Shown: in pieces, positions 51,488 through 60,643 of the stretch
Layout: each line of letters starts with the position of its first letter
Position numbering within the stretch: position 1 is the first letter of the stretch
Origin: Gracilimonas sp964505215
GTDB lineage: Bacteria; Bacteroidota; Rhodothermia; Balneolales; Balneolaceae
Length of the DNA: 64,000 nucleotides
Direction: 5' to 3'
NCBI GenBank assembly: GCA_964505215.1
Contig: CAZDGU010000003.1
Span: 124,001-188,000 of the forward strand
Position numbers and translations under genes: made by a program
Notes under the pieces: model-generated
The model's input: only the letters and a program-made list of their open reading frames with translations
Databases searched by the model: none
Told to the model about the DNA's origin: nothing

Positions 51488-51722
51488 GCGCTCGAAATAC
51501 CTGTTTTTATGCTGATAGATTGCTGTATTAAAAGCTGGAACTTACCAATGTAAGGCGTGAAAAGCAGTAAAGAATAATGTGAATGGTAAAAGTCAATGAA
51601 GAGTGATTTATAAAAAGGAGCTGCAACAAGTAAGAAAAATGAAATAAATCGGTATTTTTTTATCATTTGGAATTAACTTTACTTCCTGCGAATTTTAGCC
51701 TTCATCAAACGATTGATTACTT

Positions 51723-52631
51723 GTGCAAAAACACAAAGAATTTTGGAAACGAGTTGCTAAGCTGATAAGCAAAAAAGACATTTTCTTTAATGCTTCAGCT
51801 ATCACCTTCAATTTATTTATTTGCGCTATTCCCTCCGTGCTGATTCTGATTTCTATCATCGGATACATGCTTTCGGCAGATGAGGCTTTTAACGAAATTG
51901 TACGCTACGGACGTGAATTTTTCCCCAGCTTTACCTACGAAACCCAAACCGACGATGTTTTCAGAGGCGCTATTACCATAGAGTCGCTGCTGAAGCCGCT
52001 GGTAGGCGCCCGTCAGGTTTTTGGGATTATTGGTATTGTGGTGCTCATGTTTTTTACCCAGGGATTGATGCACAGCTTAAAACACGTGATTTTTGATACT
52101 TTTGACATCAAAGAACGCAAGCATCCGGTAATGGATGTGATTTATAATTTCTTTGGTTTTGGGTTGATTGGCGGCGTTTTTCTGTTTTTCAGTTTAGCTG
52201 TTTCAACCATTTCACTGTTCAATCTCAGCCGTCTCGAAATTCCCTACACCGATGTAGTGATAGAGCTTCCGTGGATTTACGATGTGTTGAATTTAGTGCT
52301 TCCGGTGCTGTTGGCATTCATAATTCTGTACGTAGTATTTCGCTTTGTGAGCGAACGGCGCATAAAACCCAGAGTAGCGCTAATGGCCGCTCTTTCATAC
52401 ACTGCTTTATTTGAAATTGCCAAATTTGGGCTAAGTGCATACATTGGATATGCTTTTTCAACCTATCACTATTTTTATCAAGGATATACAGTGCTCATTT
52501 TATTAGGCGTGTGGACTTTTTACACGGCCTTACTTTTTGTAATCAGTACGGTTTTAGCCCGTGCCTATAATGATATTTTTGTAAGGCAGCAGCCCACGGT
52601 AGAGGAAAATCCATACACGGCTATTTCATAA
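51723..52631 (+). CDS. YihY/UPF0761 (BrkB-type) membrane protein
   Basis: A 302-residue integral membrane protein with six predicted helices. Typical family features are the N-terminal KDIFFNASAITFNLFICAIPSVLILISIIGYML segment (equivalent to 'A..lsYyalfSl.P'), VFGIIGIVVLMFFTQGLMHSLKHVIFDTFDI and the last helix pair YFYQGYTVLILLGVWTFYTALLFVIST. Once called ribonuclease BN in error; function is uncertain. The start is GTG at 51723. The stop overlaps the next gene's ATG by one base (TAATG), so the two are coupled. Confidence 0.88.
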   Translation: MQKHKEFWKRVAKLISKKDIFFNASAITFNLFICAIPSVLILISIIGYMLSADEAFNEIVRYGREFFPSFTYETQTDDVFRGAITIESLLKPLVGARQVFGIIGIVVLMFFTQGLMHSLKHVIFDTFDIKERKHPVMDVIYNFFGFGLIGGVFLFFSLAVSTISLFNLSRLEIPYTDVVIELPWIYDVLNLVLPVLLAFIILYVVFRFVSERRIKPRVALMAALSYTALFEIAKFGLSAYIGYAFSTYHYFYQGYTVLILLGVWTFYTALLFVISTVLARAYNDIFVRQQPTVEENPYTAIS

Positions 52632-53230
52632 TGTCTTCAAAATTACCCCGCAGTTTTTATCGGCGCGATGACGTCGTCCAAATCAGCCAAGAACTGATTG
52701 GGAAAGTGCTGTGTACACGTTTCAACAACCAGCTAACAGCCGGCATTATTGTTGAAACCGAAGCGTACAACGGCCGCACCGATAAAGCCTGCCACGCCTA
52801 TCCCGATGTGCGTACAAAGCGCACCGAAACCATTTACGGACCGCCCGGACACGCCTACATTTACTTATGCTACGGCATTCATCACCTGTTTAATATTGTA
52901 ACCAACAGAGAAGGGCTGGCAGATGCTATTTTGATCCGTGCGATAGAGCCTTTAGAAGGACAACAACTAATGATAATGCGCCGCAATCAAAAACGGGTTG
53001 AGCCGATGCTAACCAACGGGCCGGGAAAACTATCTCAGGCATTGGGTATTTCAACGGTTCAAAACAAAACAGATTTACGGGGTGATACCATCTGGATTGA
53101 AGATCGGGGAGTTGCCATTTCAGCCCAAAACATAGCAGCAAGTCCGCGAGTGGGCATAGATTATGCCGGAGAAGACGCAAAGCTGCCGTGGCGATTTACA
53201 CTTAAAGAATCGAAGTGGGTAAGTAAATAA
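52631..53230 (+). CDS. 3-methyladenine DNA glycosylase (AAG/MPG type)
   Basis: Base-excision repair glycosylase removing alkylated purines. 199 residues, as expected for the bacterial AAG family. Landmarks: VAQELIGKVLCTRF-like segment (ISQELIGKVLCTRFNN), GIIVETEAYNGRTDKACHAY with the catalytic Glu, GPPGHAYIYLCYGIHHLFNIVT, AILIRAIEPLEG, TNGPGKLSQALGI and PRVGIDYAGEDAKLPWRF. It is translationally coupled to the YihY-family gene upstream. Confidence 0.95.
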   Translation: MSSKLPRSFYRRDDVVQISQELIGKVLCTRFNNQLTAGIIVETEAYNGRTDKACHAYPDVRTKRTETIYGPPGHAYIYLCYGIHHLFNIVTNREGLADAILIRAIEPLEGQQLMIMRRNQKRVEPMLTNGPGKLSQALGISTVQNKTDLRGDTIWIEDRGVAISAQNIAASPRVGIDYAGEDAKLPWRFTLKESKWVSK

Positions 53231-53237
53231 TTTCCAT

Positions 53238-53266
53238 AAAAAAACCCGATGCAATAAGCACCGGGC
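53238..53266 (-). terminator. Terminator after the DUF4168 gene
   Basis: On the minus strand CCCGGTGC pairs with GCATCGGG (one G-U) around TTATT and is followed by seven Ts. It separates this gene from the convergent glycosylase gene. Confidence 0.75.
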
Positions 53267-53292
53267 AACAAAACCGTAAGTAAATCGGCTAA

Positions 53293-53799
53293 TTAATTAT
53301 CCGATTCAGATTTTTCTTTTCTTATTTCTTCAAATCGTTCAGCTACTTCAGCATGTGTTTGAATAGCTTGTGCTACTTGTTGAAATTTTTGAGTGGTAAA
53401 ACCCTCGTCCTCAATAGCAGTTTGGTACTCTTGCTGAGCCTGCATTCCAATTTTTTGTAATTCAGGCTGCATCTTTTGTATGGTTTTCTGTTCATCTTCC
53501 GTAATATTCACTTGTCCGGCCATTTGTGGATTTTGCTGGGCCATCAAAATTTGCTGAAATCGAGAAAATTCCATGTCCTCTTTCTCAACCACGGCTTTCA
53601 TTTCTTCATCTGCTTTTTTCTGAATTACCTGAGCAGACTGCATCACGTTATACACTTGGTTTAGGTGCTCGTCAGTAACCTCATCAGGACTTAAAGGTTC
53701 AGGCTGTGGCGGCATTTGCTGCTGCTGTGCCATAACGGCGGAAGAGCATATAAGAGTACCCAGCATTAATAATAATGGGTATCGCATTAATTTTATCAT
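53293..53799 (-). CDS. DUF4168-family exported protein
   Basis: A 168-residue secreted protein. Signal peptide residues 1-24 (ending SAVMAQ), a Gln/Pro-rich linker (QQQQMPPQPEPLSP), then two helical copies of the DUF4168 pattern: VTDEHLNQVYNVMQSAQVIQKKADEEMKAVVEKEDMEFSRFQQIL and ITEDEQKTIQKMQPELQKIGMQAQQEYQTAIEDEGFTTQKFQQVAQAI. Family function is unknown. It stands alone on its strand. Confidence 0.85.
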   Translation of the reverse strand: MIKLMRYPLLLMLGTLICSSAVMAQQQQMPPQPEPLSPDEVTDEHLNQVYNVMQSAQVIQKKADEEMKAVVEKEDMEFSRFQQILMAQQNPQMAGQVNITEDEQKTIQKMQPELQKIGMQAQQEYQTAIEDEGFTTQKFQQVAQAIQTHAEVAERFEEIRKEKSESDN

Positions 53800-54050
53800 A
53801 ATCGGTTCAATAGCTTTTTTAAAAATTATATTTATAATGAATAACTAAACAGGTTTTTAGTACTTATGCAAACAGAAATAAAAAAAGATTGTTCTGTACA
53901 ATGCTCTGTTTTTACAGTTTGTTACAAAAAGAGCAGTGAGGGTGATGTGTTTATAAAGATGTAATTAATTACTGTGGAATTATTTGATGTGATTAAAAGT
54001 TTAAATATCACACAAAAAATATGTACCTCTAACTAATTCCATCAAATAAT

Positions 54051-54656
54051 ATGAAACTAACAAAGAAAATTTCTGTGGTTGTGGCGCTTGCGGTGTTGTC
54101 GGCCTCATCCATTGCGCTCACAAATTATGTAAATAAAAATTGGGTGATTGACAAAGCACACAGTGCCGTAAGCTTTGAAGTACGTCACTTTTTCACACCC
54201 GTAACGGGAGAGTTTAACGACTACGAAGCTGAAGTTAAATTTGACCCTGAAAATCTGCAAGAAAGCAGTATTGATGTGCTTATAAACGTAAACAGCATAG
54301 ACACCAAGAACGAAAAAAGAGATAATCATTTACAATCTCCCGATTTCTTTAATGCTGAAAAATGGCCGCACATTACTTTTATAAGTGATGATATAGAAAA
54401 AACCGGCGAGAACGAATTTGTAGCTCACGGCAAGCTGACCATCAAAGATGTAGAAAAAGATTTTGACCTGCCGTTTACGCTCTTGGGCATGCAGGATAAC
54501 CCCATGCGCGAAAACACCATTGTGGCCGGGTTCACTTCAACCACAAAACTAAGCCGAAACGATTATAACGTGGGAACCGGCAACTGGGCTTCTGATGCCG
54601 TGGTGGGTGATGAAGTTACCATAACCTTGAATCTTGAAATGAACAGTACAAAATAA
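54051..54656 (+). CDS. YceI-family lipocalin-like protein
   Basis: A 201-residue periplasmic protein with an eight-stranded barrel predicted to bind isoprenoid-like lipids. Signal peptide about 1-25 (MKLTKKISVVVALAVLSASSIA). The signature begins WVIDKAHSAVSFEVRHFFTPVTGEFNDYEAEVKFDPEN, continues IDTKNEKRDNHLQSPDFFNAEKWPHITF, and ends ...GFTSTTKLSRNDYNVG. The length and motifs are typical. An intrinsic terminator follows. Confidence 0.93.
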   Translation: MKLTKKISVVVALAVLSASSIALTNYVNKNWVIDKAHSAVSFEVRHFFTPVTGEFNDYEAEVKFDPENLQESSIDVLINVNSIDTKNEKRDNHLQSPDFFNAEKWPHITFISDDIEKTGENEFVAHGKLTIKDVEKDFDLPFTLLGMQDNPMRENTIVAGFTSTTKLSRNDYNVGTGNWASDAVVGDEVTITLNLEMNSTK

Positions 54657-54679
54657 GTTGTAAAAATTTAGAATTTTAA

Positions 54680-54712
54680 AAGCATCGTTTCATTTGAGGC
54701 GATGCTTTCTTT
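54680..54712 (+). terminator. Terminator after the YceI gene
   Basis: AGCATCG and CGATGCT flank a 12-base loop and are followed by ttctttatttt, 25 bp after the stop codon. Confidence 0.75.
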
Positions 54713-54744
54713 ATTTTAAGGCCTAACCAAAGCATTGAAAAATC

Positions 54745-55305
54745 ATGAATAAAAAACGTTTTATAGTATTATCCGGATTTATCCTTCTCGCAGCAATCTC
54801 AAGAATGGTGCCTCACCCGTATAATTTTGCACCCATTGGTGCCATGTCTATTTTTGGAGCCGCCTATTTTACAGATAAAAAATTCTCTTTTCTGCTGCCT
54901 CTTTTTGCCATGTTTGTAAGTGATTTGTTAATCAACAACATACTGTATGCAAGCTATTATGGTGGCTTTACACTATTTACGCCCGGCTTTTATTGGGTGT
55001 ACGGCTCCATTGCTCTTATAGTGCTTGCCGGTGTGTTTATTCTTAAAAAAGTAAACGTAAAAACCGTTATAGCCGGAAGCCTCAGCGCCTCCATCATCTT
55101 TTTCCTGGTAACTAACTTCGGAGCATGGTTAGTAGATCCAATATATCCAAAAGGATTGAGCGGATTATTTATGAGCTATACGGCCGGACTGCCATTTTTC
55201 CATAGCACTGTGCTCGGCGATTTATTTTATTCCGGGGTGATGTTTGGAGCTTTTGAGTTCGCAAAATCCAAAACCAATATGCTGCAACCGGTAACGGTTA
55301 AATAA
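54745..55305 (+). CDS. DUF6580-family membrane protein
   Basis: A 186-residue protein with about five membrane helices. The conserved opening is RMVPHPYNFAPIGAMSIFGAAYF, followed by PLFAMFVSDLLINN, the ECF-S-like FLVTNFGAWLV and TAGLPFFHSTVLGDLFYSGVMFG. The 'P..P.N..P..A..lF.Gayf' pattern fits DUF6580, thought to resemble the substrate-binding subunits of ECF vitamin transporters (inference). It appears alone; no ECF energising genes are nearby. Confidence 0.82.
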   Translation: MNKKRFIVLSGFILLAAISRMVPHPYNFAPIGAMSIFGAAYFTDKKFSFLLPLFAMFVSDLLINNILYASYYGGFTLFTPGFYWVYGSIALIVLAGVFILKKVNVKTVIAGSLSASIIFFLVTNFGAWLVDPIYPKGLSGLFMSYTAGLPFFHSTVLGDLFYSGVMFGAFEFAKSKTNMLQPVTVK

Positions 55306-55396
55306 ATTTCACTTTTTATAAGCTGATAAGAAGGGTATAATTGGCTGTTATAAAAATAAATTACCCCTGTGAGTTACAGAAACAGTCAATTATATC

Positions 55397-56073
55397 ATGT
55401 TTGAGCTATTTCCGGATCAGCCGGTTTACGATTATCCTACCCTGCTAAATGTTTTTTATTCTCTGATTTGGGCATTTGTCCTCTCATCGCTGATTGCTAT
55501 TACGCATAGAATTACCTTTTCAGGACATCAATACCCTAAAAACTTTTTTCAGGGTTTAGCCTTAGGCTCAATTGTAGCCGCCATGGTAATGATGGCTATT
55601 GGAGACAGTCTTGCTCGTGGACTCGGAGCATTCGGCGCGCTTGCCATGATTCGCTTTCGTACGCGTATTCAAGACGTGCGTAATATTTTGTTCATTTTTG
55701 CATCGCTTAGCGTGGGTTTGGCTATAGGTGTTTTTGGTTATACTATTGCTTTTGTAGGCACCATTCTTTTTTGCACCATGGCGCTGCTGCTGCATTTGAG
55801 TCCTTTTAGCGTAAAAGACGGCATCCGCGGAACACTTACCTTTAGACTGATGGATGGTGAAGGACTGCCACAGGTTTTGGCTATTTTAGATGCCTCTGTA
55901 CCGAGTATGATGACGTAAAAATAACGGCAAGAAATAACGGCAGATATGATTATGAGTATCAAATGGAGTTTAAGCGAGAAGAGGATAACACGCTTTTTTT
56001 AAAAGAAATGCAGGCCATTGAGCATGTGCAAAGAGTGAGGTTAGACTTTAAAGGCTTCCAGGAAGAAAATTAA
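55397..56073 (+). pseudogene. DUF4956-family membrane protein, frameshifted near 55895-55902
   Basis: The first frame gives 173 residues (stop 55916-55918) with the DUF4956 core: several helices and the signature MAIGDSLARGLGAFGALAMIRFRTRIQDVRNILFIF. It then breaks off with an unlikely end (ASVPSMMT). The frame one base back reads on from about 55897 to a stop at 56071-56073 as CTEYDDVKITARNNGRYDYEYQM... ...FKGFQEEN, which is the expected C-terminal soluble domain of the family. Adding one base around 55895-55902 would give a normal protein of about 225 residues. So it is either a real disruption or a sequencing/assembly error. The repaired stop lies 11 bp from the HlyD-like gene, making it the first gene of that operon. 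Confidence 0.8.
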
Positions 56074-56084
56074 CGGAGTAGAAA

Positions 56085-57080
56085 ATGTTTAAAAAAATAA
56101 ATTCTTTCTACGTATTTGTTGCAGTGCTTTTTGTAGGCTTGCTGGCCATTAATAATGAATATTTTAAAGGGAGCAGTTCATTTCTGGGCGTTACCTATTC
56201 CAAAATATATAATATCAATACTGAGAAACCCGCCATTATAAAGGCAACGCATGTGGTTCCGGGTCAAACGGTGCAGCCCGGCGAATTGCTGGTTGAATTG
56301 GAAAGCCCGGAACTGAGCCTCGAAATTCGTCAGCTAAAAAAAGAGCTGGAAATATACTTGTCGCAGCGGGAGGAGCAGGAAAAGCTGATGGAGTCGAAAC
56401 TGGAGCTGCTCCGATCACAAAAGCGAATAATTCAAACCGAAATTGATAACGAAGCAAAGCTGATTGAGCAGCGTATTAAGCTAAACCGCTCAATAACAGA
56501 TTCTATTCTTCAGCAACAAAACACCAAAGAAACCCACGATAGCTTAAGCACTTTTCGGTTTGAAATTAAGTCTATTCGCCAGAAAGGGGCGTTAGAATTA
56601 GAATCACTGAATATCAAAATTGCCGATTTAAAACAAGATCACTCCTTTGACCGCTCACAGCTGGAAGCTCAAATAGAGCTCACCCAGCAGGCGCTGGAAT
56701 GGAAAATGGAGCAGGCCGAAAAGCTGAATAAATATGCAACCTTTCCGGGTGTAATTGAAAGCGTATATGTAAAACCTAACGAACAGGTTCAGGAATTTAC
56801 TCCTTTGATTTCTATCAATCCCGTACATCCTTCATCGGCGGTAGGGTATTTAGTGGGTAAAAAAGAACGAGACAAACGGCTGGGTGAAAAAGTAACTATT
56901 CGTTCATTAGAACATCCAGAACTGGAAACCTCCGGTTCTATAATTGGATTTGGCTCGGTTGTCCTGCTGCCCGAAATTCTTCAAAACACCACCACCATTC
57001 AAACTTTTGGGCTGGAAGTATTTATAGAAATTCCGCAGAATAATAAGCTTCCTGTTGGTGAAAAAATCATTGTGAAATGA
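56085..57080 (+). CDS. HlyD/RND-type periplasmic adaptor
   Basis: A 331-residue membrane-fusion protein. One N-terminal membrane helix (FYVFVAVLFVGLLAINNEYF), a biotinyl-lipoyl half-domain (AIIKATHVVPGQTVQPGELLVELESPELS), a long coiled coil (about 78-200, LEIRQLKKELEIYLSQREEQEK...), the second lipoyl half (TFPGVIESVYVKPNEQVQEFTPLISI) and a beta-barrel (GEKVTIRSLEHPE...). Such adaptors bridge an inner-membrane pump to a TolC-like channel; a TolC-like gene follows with a 4-bp overlap, but no pump gene is present, only the DUF4956 protein. SD GGAG lies 8 bp before the start. Confidence 0.87.
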   Translation: MFKKINSFYVFVAVLFVGLLAINNEYFKGSSSFLGVTYSKIYNINTEKPAIIKATHVVPGQTVQPGELLVELESPELSLEIRQLKKELEIYLSQREEQEKLMESKLELLRSQKRIIQTEIDNEAKLIEQRIKLNRSITDSILQQQNTKETHDSLSTFRFEIKSIRQKGALELESLNIKIADLKQDHSFDRSQLEAQIELTQQALEWKMEQAEKLNKYATFPGVIESVYVKPNEQVQEFTPLISINPVHPSSAVGYLVGKKERDKRLGEKVTIRSLEHPELETSGSIIGFGSVVLLPEILQNTTTIQTFGLEVFIEIPQNNKLPVGEKIIVK

Positions 57081-58308
57081 GAAATGTACGCCTCCTGATT
57101 TTTTTAATTTTCACGATAGGGTTTAGTGTAAGTGCCCGGGCCCAGCATTCCGTTTCTGATTTTTGTTGACTGCATACGAAGATCAAAACTTACGGCCTTA
57201 CGATTCTAAAATTAACTTCTTAAAGCCAAGAAATTATCGCCTGCCTATTGTTGATAAAGTAGAGTTCCGACTCAGTAATGATGAGCAGACTTATGAAGAC
57301 CTTGAATATGCCATGCGCCTAAGGCCGGCTAATCCCTGGAAGATTCGAAGAAATAATGCGCTTTTTAATGCCACAAAAAAAGAGCTGCAGCTTCAAAAGA
57401 AAATAGAGTATAAAGAGAATATGCTGCTTCGCTATCAAACCGCGCTCGATTTCTTCTATTACCGGGATTTGGCGGATAACATCCAAAAAAGGCTGGATTT
57501 GATTTCTAAAAAATCAGGCATCATGCAAGAAAATTTAAAGAGCGACTTGTTTGATGCCAAAGATTTTTCAGAAGCCAAGCTGGATCAGGTAAAAGCTATA
57601 GAAGATATGGAAGAGGCTATGGTGAAGGCCAATTATGCACTTCTGCAAATTCAGCTAACGCTCAATTCTGCCCGTTTAGATTGGCAATCGTTTAACCTGA
57701 TTAAAGTTGAAACTATAGAAAGTATAGCTGATTCAACTTCACTCCAGAGTTCTCAATCAACGGAATTAGACCTGATTGCGCAGGAGTTGGAAGTAGCTCG
57801 GCAGCAAACGCGGTTAAGAAAAGCAGACTTTGATATTGGTTTTGCCCAAATGGAATACTATCCATTCACGAATAAAGATTCCAAATATGGATTTTCGGTG
57901 GGAGTGACGCTGCCTATTTTCGGAGATAATAAACCAAAAATTGCAGAAGATAAGCTGGATGAGCTTGAGCTGAAAGACACCTATAATTTTGAGCAGTTTC
58001 AAGATTCGGTAGCAAAAGTGAGAGAGTACCGGTATCTGAAAAAATTGATTAACCAATATCACAAGGTTTTAGAGCAAAAAAAAGCTCTCAACTTTAACGC
58101 TATGGAAGCCAATGTGGCGCAGAGTGACGAATTCAACCCGATAACCGTGCTCGAACTGCGCGAAGGTATGCAGAAGCTTGAAGAGGTTGTACTGAAATCG
58201 AAGTATCAGGTTTTATCACAATTTGTAGTATTTCTTTATACCTTTGATGCGATTTCAGCACATCCGCTCGTTAACTATTTATCTGAAGATCGACATCTTA
58301 TAAAATGA
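57077..58308 (+). pseudogene. TolC-family outer-membrane channel protein, frameshifted at 57160-57164
   Basis: ATG at 57077 (in an ATGA overlap with the adaptor gene) starts a perfect signal peptide, MRNVRLLIFLIFTIGFSVSA, continuing RAQHSVSDFC and then stopping at 57167-57169. One base is missing in the run of five Ts at 57160-57164: with six Ts the frame reads SVSDFLLTAYEDQNLRPY and continues open to 58308, giving about 410 residues. The downstream part has the two-repeat, long-helix organisation of TolC-like proteins (PWKIRRNNALFNATKKELQLQKKIEYKENMLLRYQ..., EARQQTRLRKADFDIGFAQMEYYPF, GFSVGVTLPIFGD). A homopolymer slip may be an assembly error or a phase-variable switch. Confidence 0.82.
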
Positions 58309-59021
58309 ATGTAATTATTACAGGCGCAACATCAGGAATTGGAAGAGAGCTGGCCATTCAGCTTTCCGCACGAGGTCATAAAGTAGGGCTGACCGGACGC
58401 CGGGAGGAAAGGTTACAAGAGTTAAAAGAAAAAATTGGAGAATTAGCATTTATCAAACCGCTGGATGTAACCGATCATAAAAAAGCAGAAATTGTTTTTA
58501 ATGAACTGATTAGTGAGATGGGCGGTCTGGATATGATGATTCTGAATGCCGGAGTGGGACGTCTGCAAATGCTGCCGCCATGGAGAGCAGAATCTAAACT
58601 GATTGAAATAAATGCCCTGGCTTTTGCGCATGGCTGCCATTTTGCTTTTGAATATTTCAGAAAACAAAAATCGGGACATATTGTGGGGATGTCTTCGATG
58701 GCTGCTCTTTTGATACACCATAAATCGGTGGGCTATACGGCTACTAAGCATTTTATTGCTACCTACATGAGCGGTTACCGCCAAAAAGCAAAGCGGGTAA
58801 ATTCTGATATTACCATTACTGAAATAAGAGCCGGTTATATTTGGACTGAAATGACGGAGCGGGCAAAAAGCATGTTTTGGGTAGCACCTGTCGAAAAAGC
58901 TGTGAAGCAAATGATCAGGGGATTAGAAAAAAAGAAAAATGTGTTTTACGTAACTAAGCGATGGCGATTGCTGGGCTGGGTTGCTAAATGCGTTCCGGAA
59001 TGGGTGTGGAACCGGCTGTAA
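58305..59021 (+). CDS. Short-chain dehydrogenase/reductase
   Basis: A 238-residue classical SDR oxidoreductase. NAD(P)-binding TGATSGIGRELAIQL at the N terminus with TGRREERL (Arg suggests NADPH), LDVTDHKK, MMILNAGVGR, and the catalytic triad Ser in GMSSMAA with YTATK (Tyr-x3-Lys). It begins four bases inside the end of the TolC-like gene and so is part of the same operon. Substrate unknown; a role in making or modifying an exported lipid or sugar would fit the context but is only a guess. Confidence 0.9.
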   Translation: MNVIITGATSGIGRELAIQLSARGHKVGLTGRREERLQELKEKIGELAFIKPLDVTDHKKAEIVFNELISEMGGLDMMILNAGVGRLQMLPPWRAESKLIEINALAFAHGCHFAFEYFRKQKSGHIVGMSSMAALLIHHKSVGYTATKHFIATYMSGYRQKAKRVNSDITITEIRAGYIWTEMTERAKSMFWVAPVEKAVKQMIRGLEKKKNVFYVTKRWRLLGWVAKCVPEWVWNRL

Positions 59022-59086
59022 ATTGAAACTGCTTTAGAGAGCTAAAGACAGATTTTCCAATAAACGCCAAACTGCAAAAAGCACAG

Positions 59087-59356
59087 CTAATCTTTGTTTT
59101 GAATGGTAGTGAGCCGTACATGTTTTTGGGGTTTTGGGAGGGTCAATTCTTTTTTTCCGGAGGATAATCCAACCAATTGTTCACTTTGTAACTCGCCGGC
59201 CATCGACCTGACTTCATCTACGTGAACTTTCCAGATATCAGAAAACAGGTTTTTGGTAGCCTCGGTAGGGGAAACAGAAGCCTCTCTGTGTTTTTTAGCA
59301 AAAGTTAGCACGCGGGCTTTAATGTGCTTTTTATACGTTTTCATAGGTACACTCAT
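59087..59356 (-). CDS. Small DUF3253-like protein
   Basis: An 89-residue basic protein. KARVLTFAKKHREASVSPTEATKNLFSDIWKVHVDEVRSMAGELQSEQLVGLSSGKKEL resembles DUF3253 (winged-helix-like: 'il.lA..r....vsPseaAr.l....W...m..vR..a..L...G.i...qkG'). A role in nucleic-acid binding is plausible; the match is by eye and partial. It converges on the SDR operon. Confidence 0.6.
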   Translation of the reverse strand: MSVPMKTYKKHIKARVLTFAKKHREASVSPTEATKNLFSDIWKVHVDEVRSMAGELQSEQLVGLSSGKKELTLPKPQKHVRLTTIQNKD

Positions 59357-59632
59357 TTTTCAAATAATTATGTCTCTCATGCCTGTGCATTCATTATTAA
59401 ATGCCAGCTTAATAGCATTTACATTACACTATAATAAAAGAAATTTTAAGGAAATCATCAGCCTTATTTTGTAAGTGGGTTAGAAAGGCTATTAATAGCT
59501 GAGCTCTAATGGTTTTATTTGAGTAAAACCGTATGTAAATATAAACTATAAGAGGTGAAGCAACCTTCACATTTGGGTTTATAAAACGGTATATTCTGTA
59601 ATCTAAATTTTGAAGAAAAAATCTCCTTTTAA

Positions 59633-60643
59633 ATGAAAAATGTTGTTTTGATACCCGGTGATGGAATCGGGGCAGAAATCACAAATTCTGTAACTACTAT
59701 ACTTGAAAAAGCCGGTGCTGAAATTAACTGGGTTGAAAAATCAGCCGGTTTAAAAGCTTATGAAGAAGTTGGTACTCCACTTCCGGAAGAAACCATTGAG
59801 GCCCTGGATGAACACAGAGTAGCACTAAAAGGTCCTTTGACAACACCTGTTGGTTCCGGTTTCCGTTCGGTGAATGTGGCGCTTCGCCAAAAGTTTAATT
59901 TGTACAGCAACATTCGCCCTGCCCGCACATTGCCGAGCATAGAAAGTCCGTTTCGTGATGTGGATATGGTTCTTTTTCGTGAAAACACAGAAGGCCTCTA
60001 TATTGGCAAAGAAGAGTGGATTGAGGAAACCGACGATAAAAAGCACGCAGAAGCTATTGCTGTTGTAACAGAAGAAGCCAGCCGAAAAATTATTACGGCA
60101 GCTTTTGATTATGCAGTAGAAAATGAGCGCGAAAAAGTAAGCCTCATACACAAAGCAAATATCCTGAAGCTGACTACAGGTCTGTTTTTAGAAGTGGGCC
60201 GAAAAGTAGCCAAAGAATACAAAGACATTGAGTTTGAAGATGTTATAGTTGACAACATGGCCATGCAAATGGTGTTGAACCCGAACAAATTTGATGTAAT
60301 TGTTACCACCAACCTGTTTGGTGATATTCTGTCTGATTTAGGATCGGGATTAGTAGGTGGACTTGGCGTTACCGGCTCAGCTAATATTGGTGATGATGCC
60401 GCTATGTTTGAAGCCGTTCACGGTTCGGCACCGGATATTGTGGGTAAGAATATTGCAAATCCAATGGCGCTTTTATTTTCTTCACTCATGATGCTTGAGT
60501 ATATCGACCAAAAACAAGTAGCTGAAGATATCAGAAAGGCGATTTATAAAACCTTGGTTGAGAAAAAAGTGTATTGCACGCCGGATATTGGAGGAGAGGG
60601 AACCACTTCTACCTTCACCCAGGCTATTTGCGATAACATTTAA
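59633..60643 (+). CDS. NAD-dependent isocitrate dehydrogenase-type beta-decarboxylating dehydrogenase
   Basis: A 336-residue member of the isocitrate/isopropylmalate dehydrogenase family. VLIPGDGIGAEITNSV at the start, substrate-binding NIRPARTLPS, FRENTEGLYIGKEEW, DNMAMQMVLNPNKFDVIVTTNLFGDILSDLGSGLVGGLG (metal-binding Asp residues) and EAVHGSAPDIVGKNIANPMALL. NTEGLY with a short chain is typical of the NAD-linked isocitrate dehydrogenases of this phylum, so a TCA-cycle role is likely. 3-isopropylmalate or homoisocitrate dehydrogenase cannot be excluded from sequence alone; no leu genes are nearby. Monocistronic. Confidence 0.85.
   Translation: MKNVVLIPGDGIGAEITNSVTTILEKAGAEINWVEKSAGLKAYEEVGTPLPEETIEALDEHRVALKGPLTTPVGSGFRSVNVALRQKFNLYSNIRPARTLPSIESPFRDVDMVLFRENTEGLYIGKEEWIEETDDKKHAEAIAVVTEEASRKIITAAFDYAVENEREKVSLIHKANILKLTTGLFLEVGRKVAKEYKDIEFEDVIVDNMAMQMVLNPNKFDVIVTTNLFGDILSDLGSGLVGGLGVTGSANIGDDAAMFEAVHGSAPDIVGKNIANPMALLFSSLMMLEYIDQKQVAEDIRKAIYKTLVEKKVYCTPDIGGEGTTSTFTQAICDNI

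Noticed and set aside
55880..55920. Programmed ribosomal frameshift in the DUF4956 gene
   Set aside because: No slippery heptamer or following pseudoknot is visible at the break; a simple indel or sequencing error explains it better.
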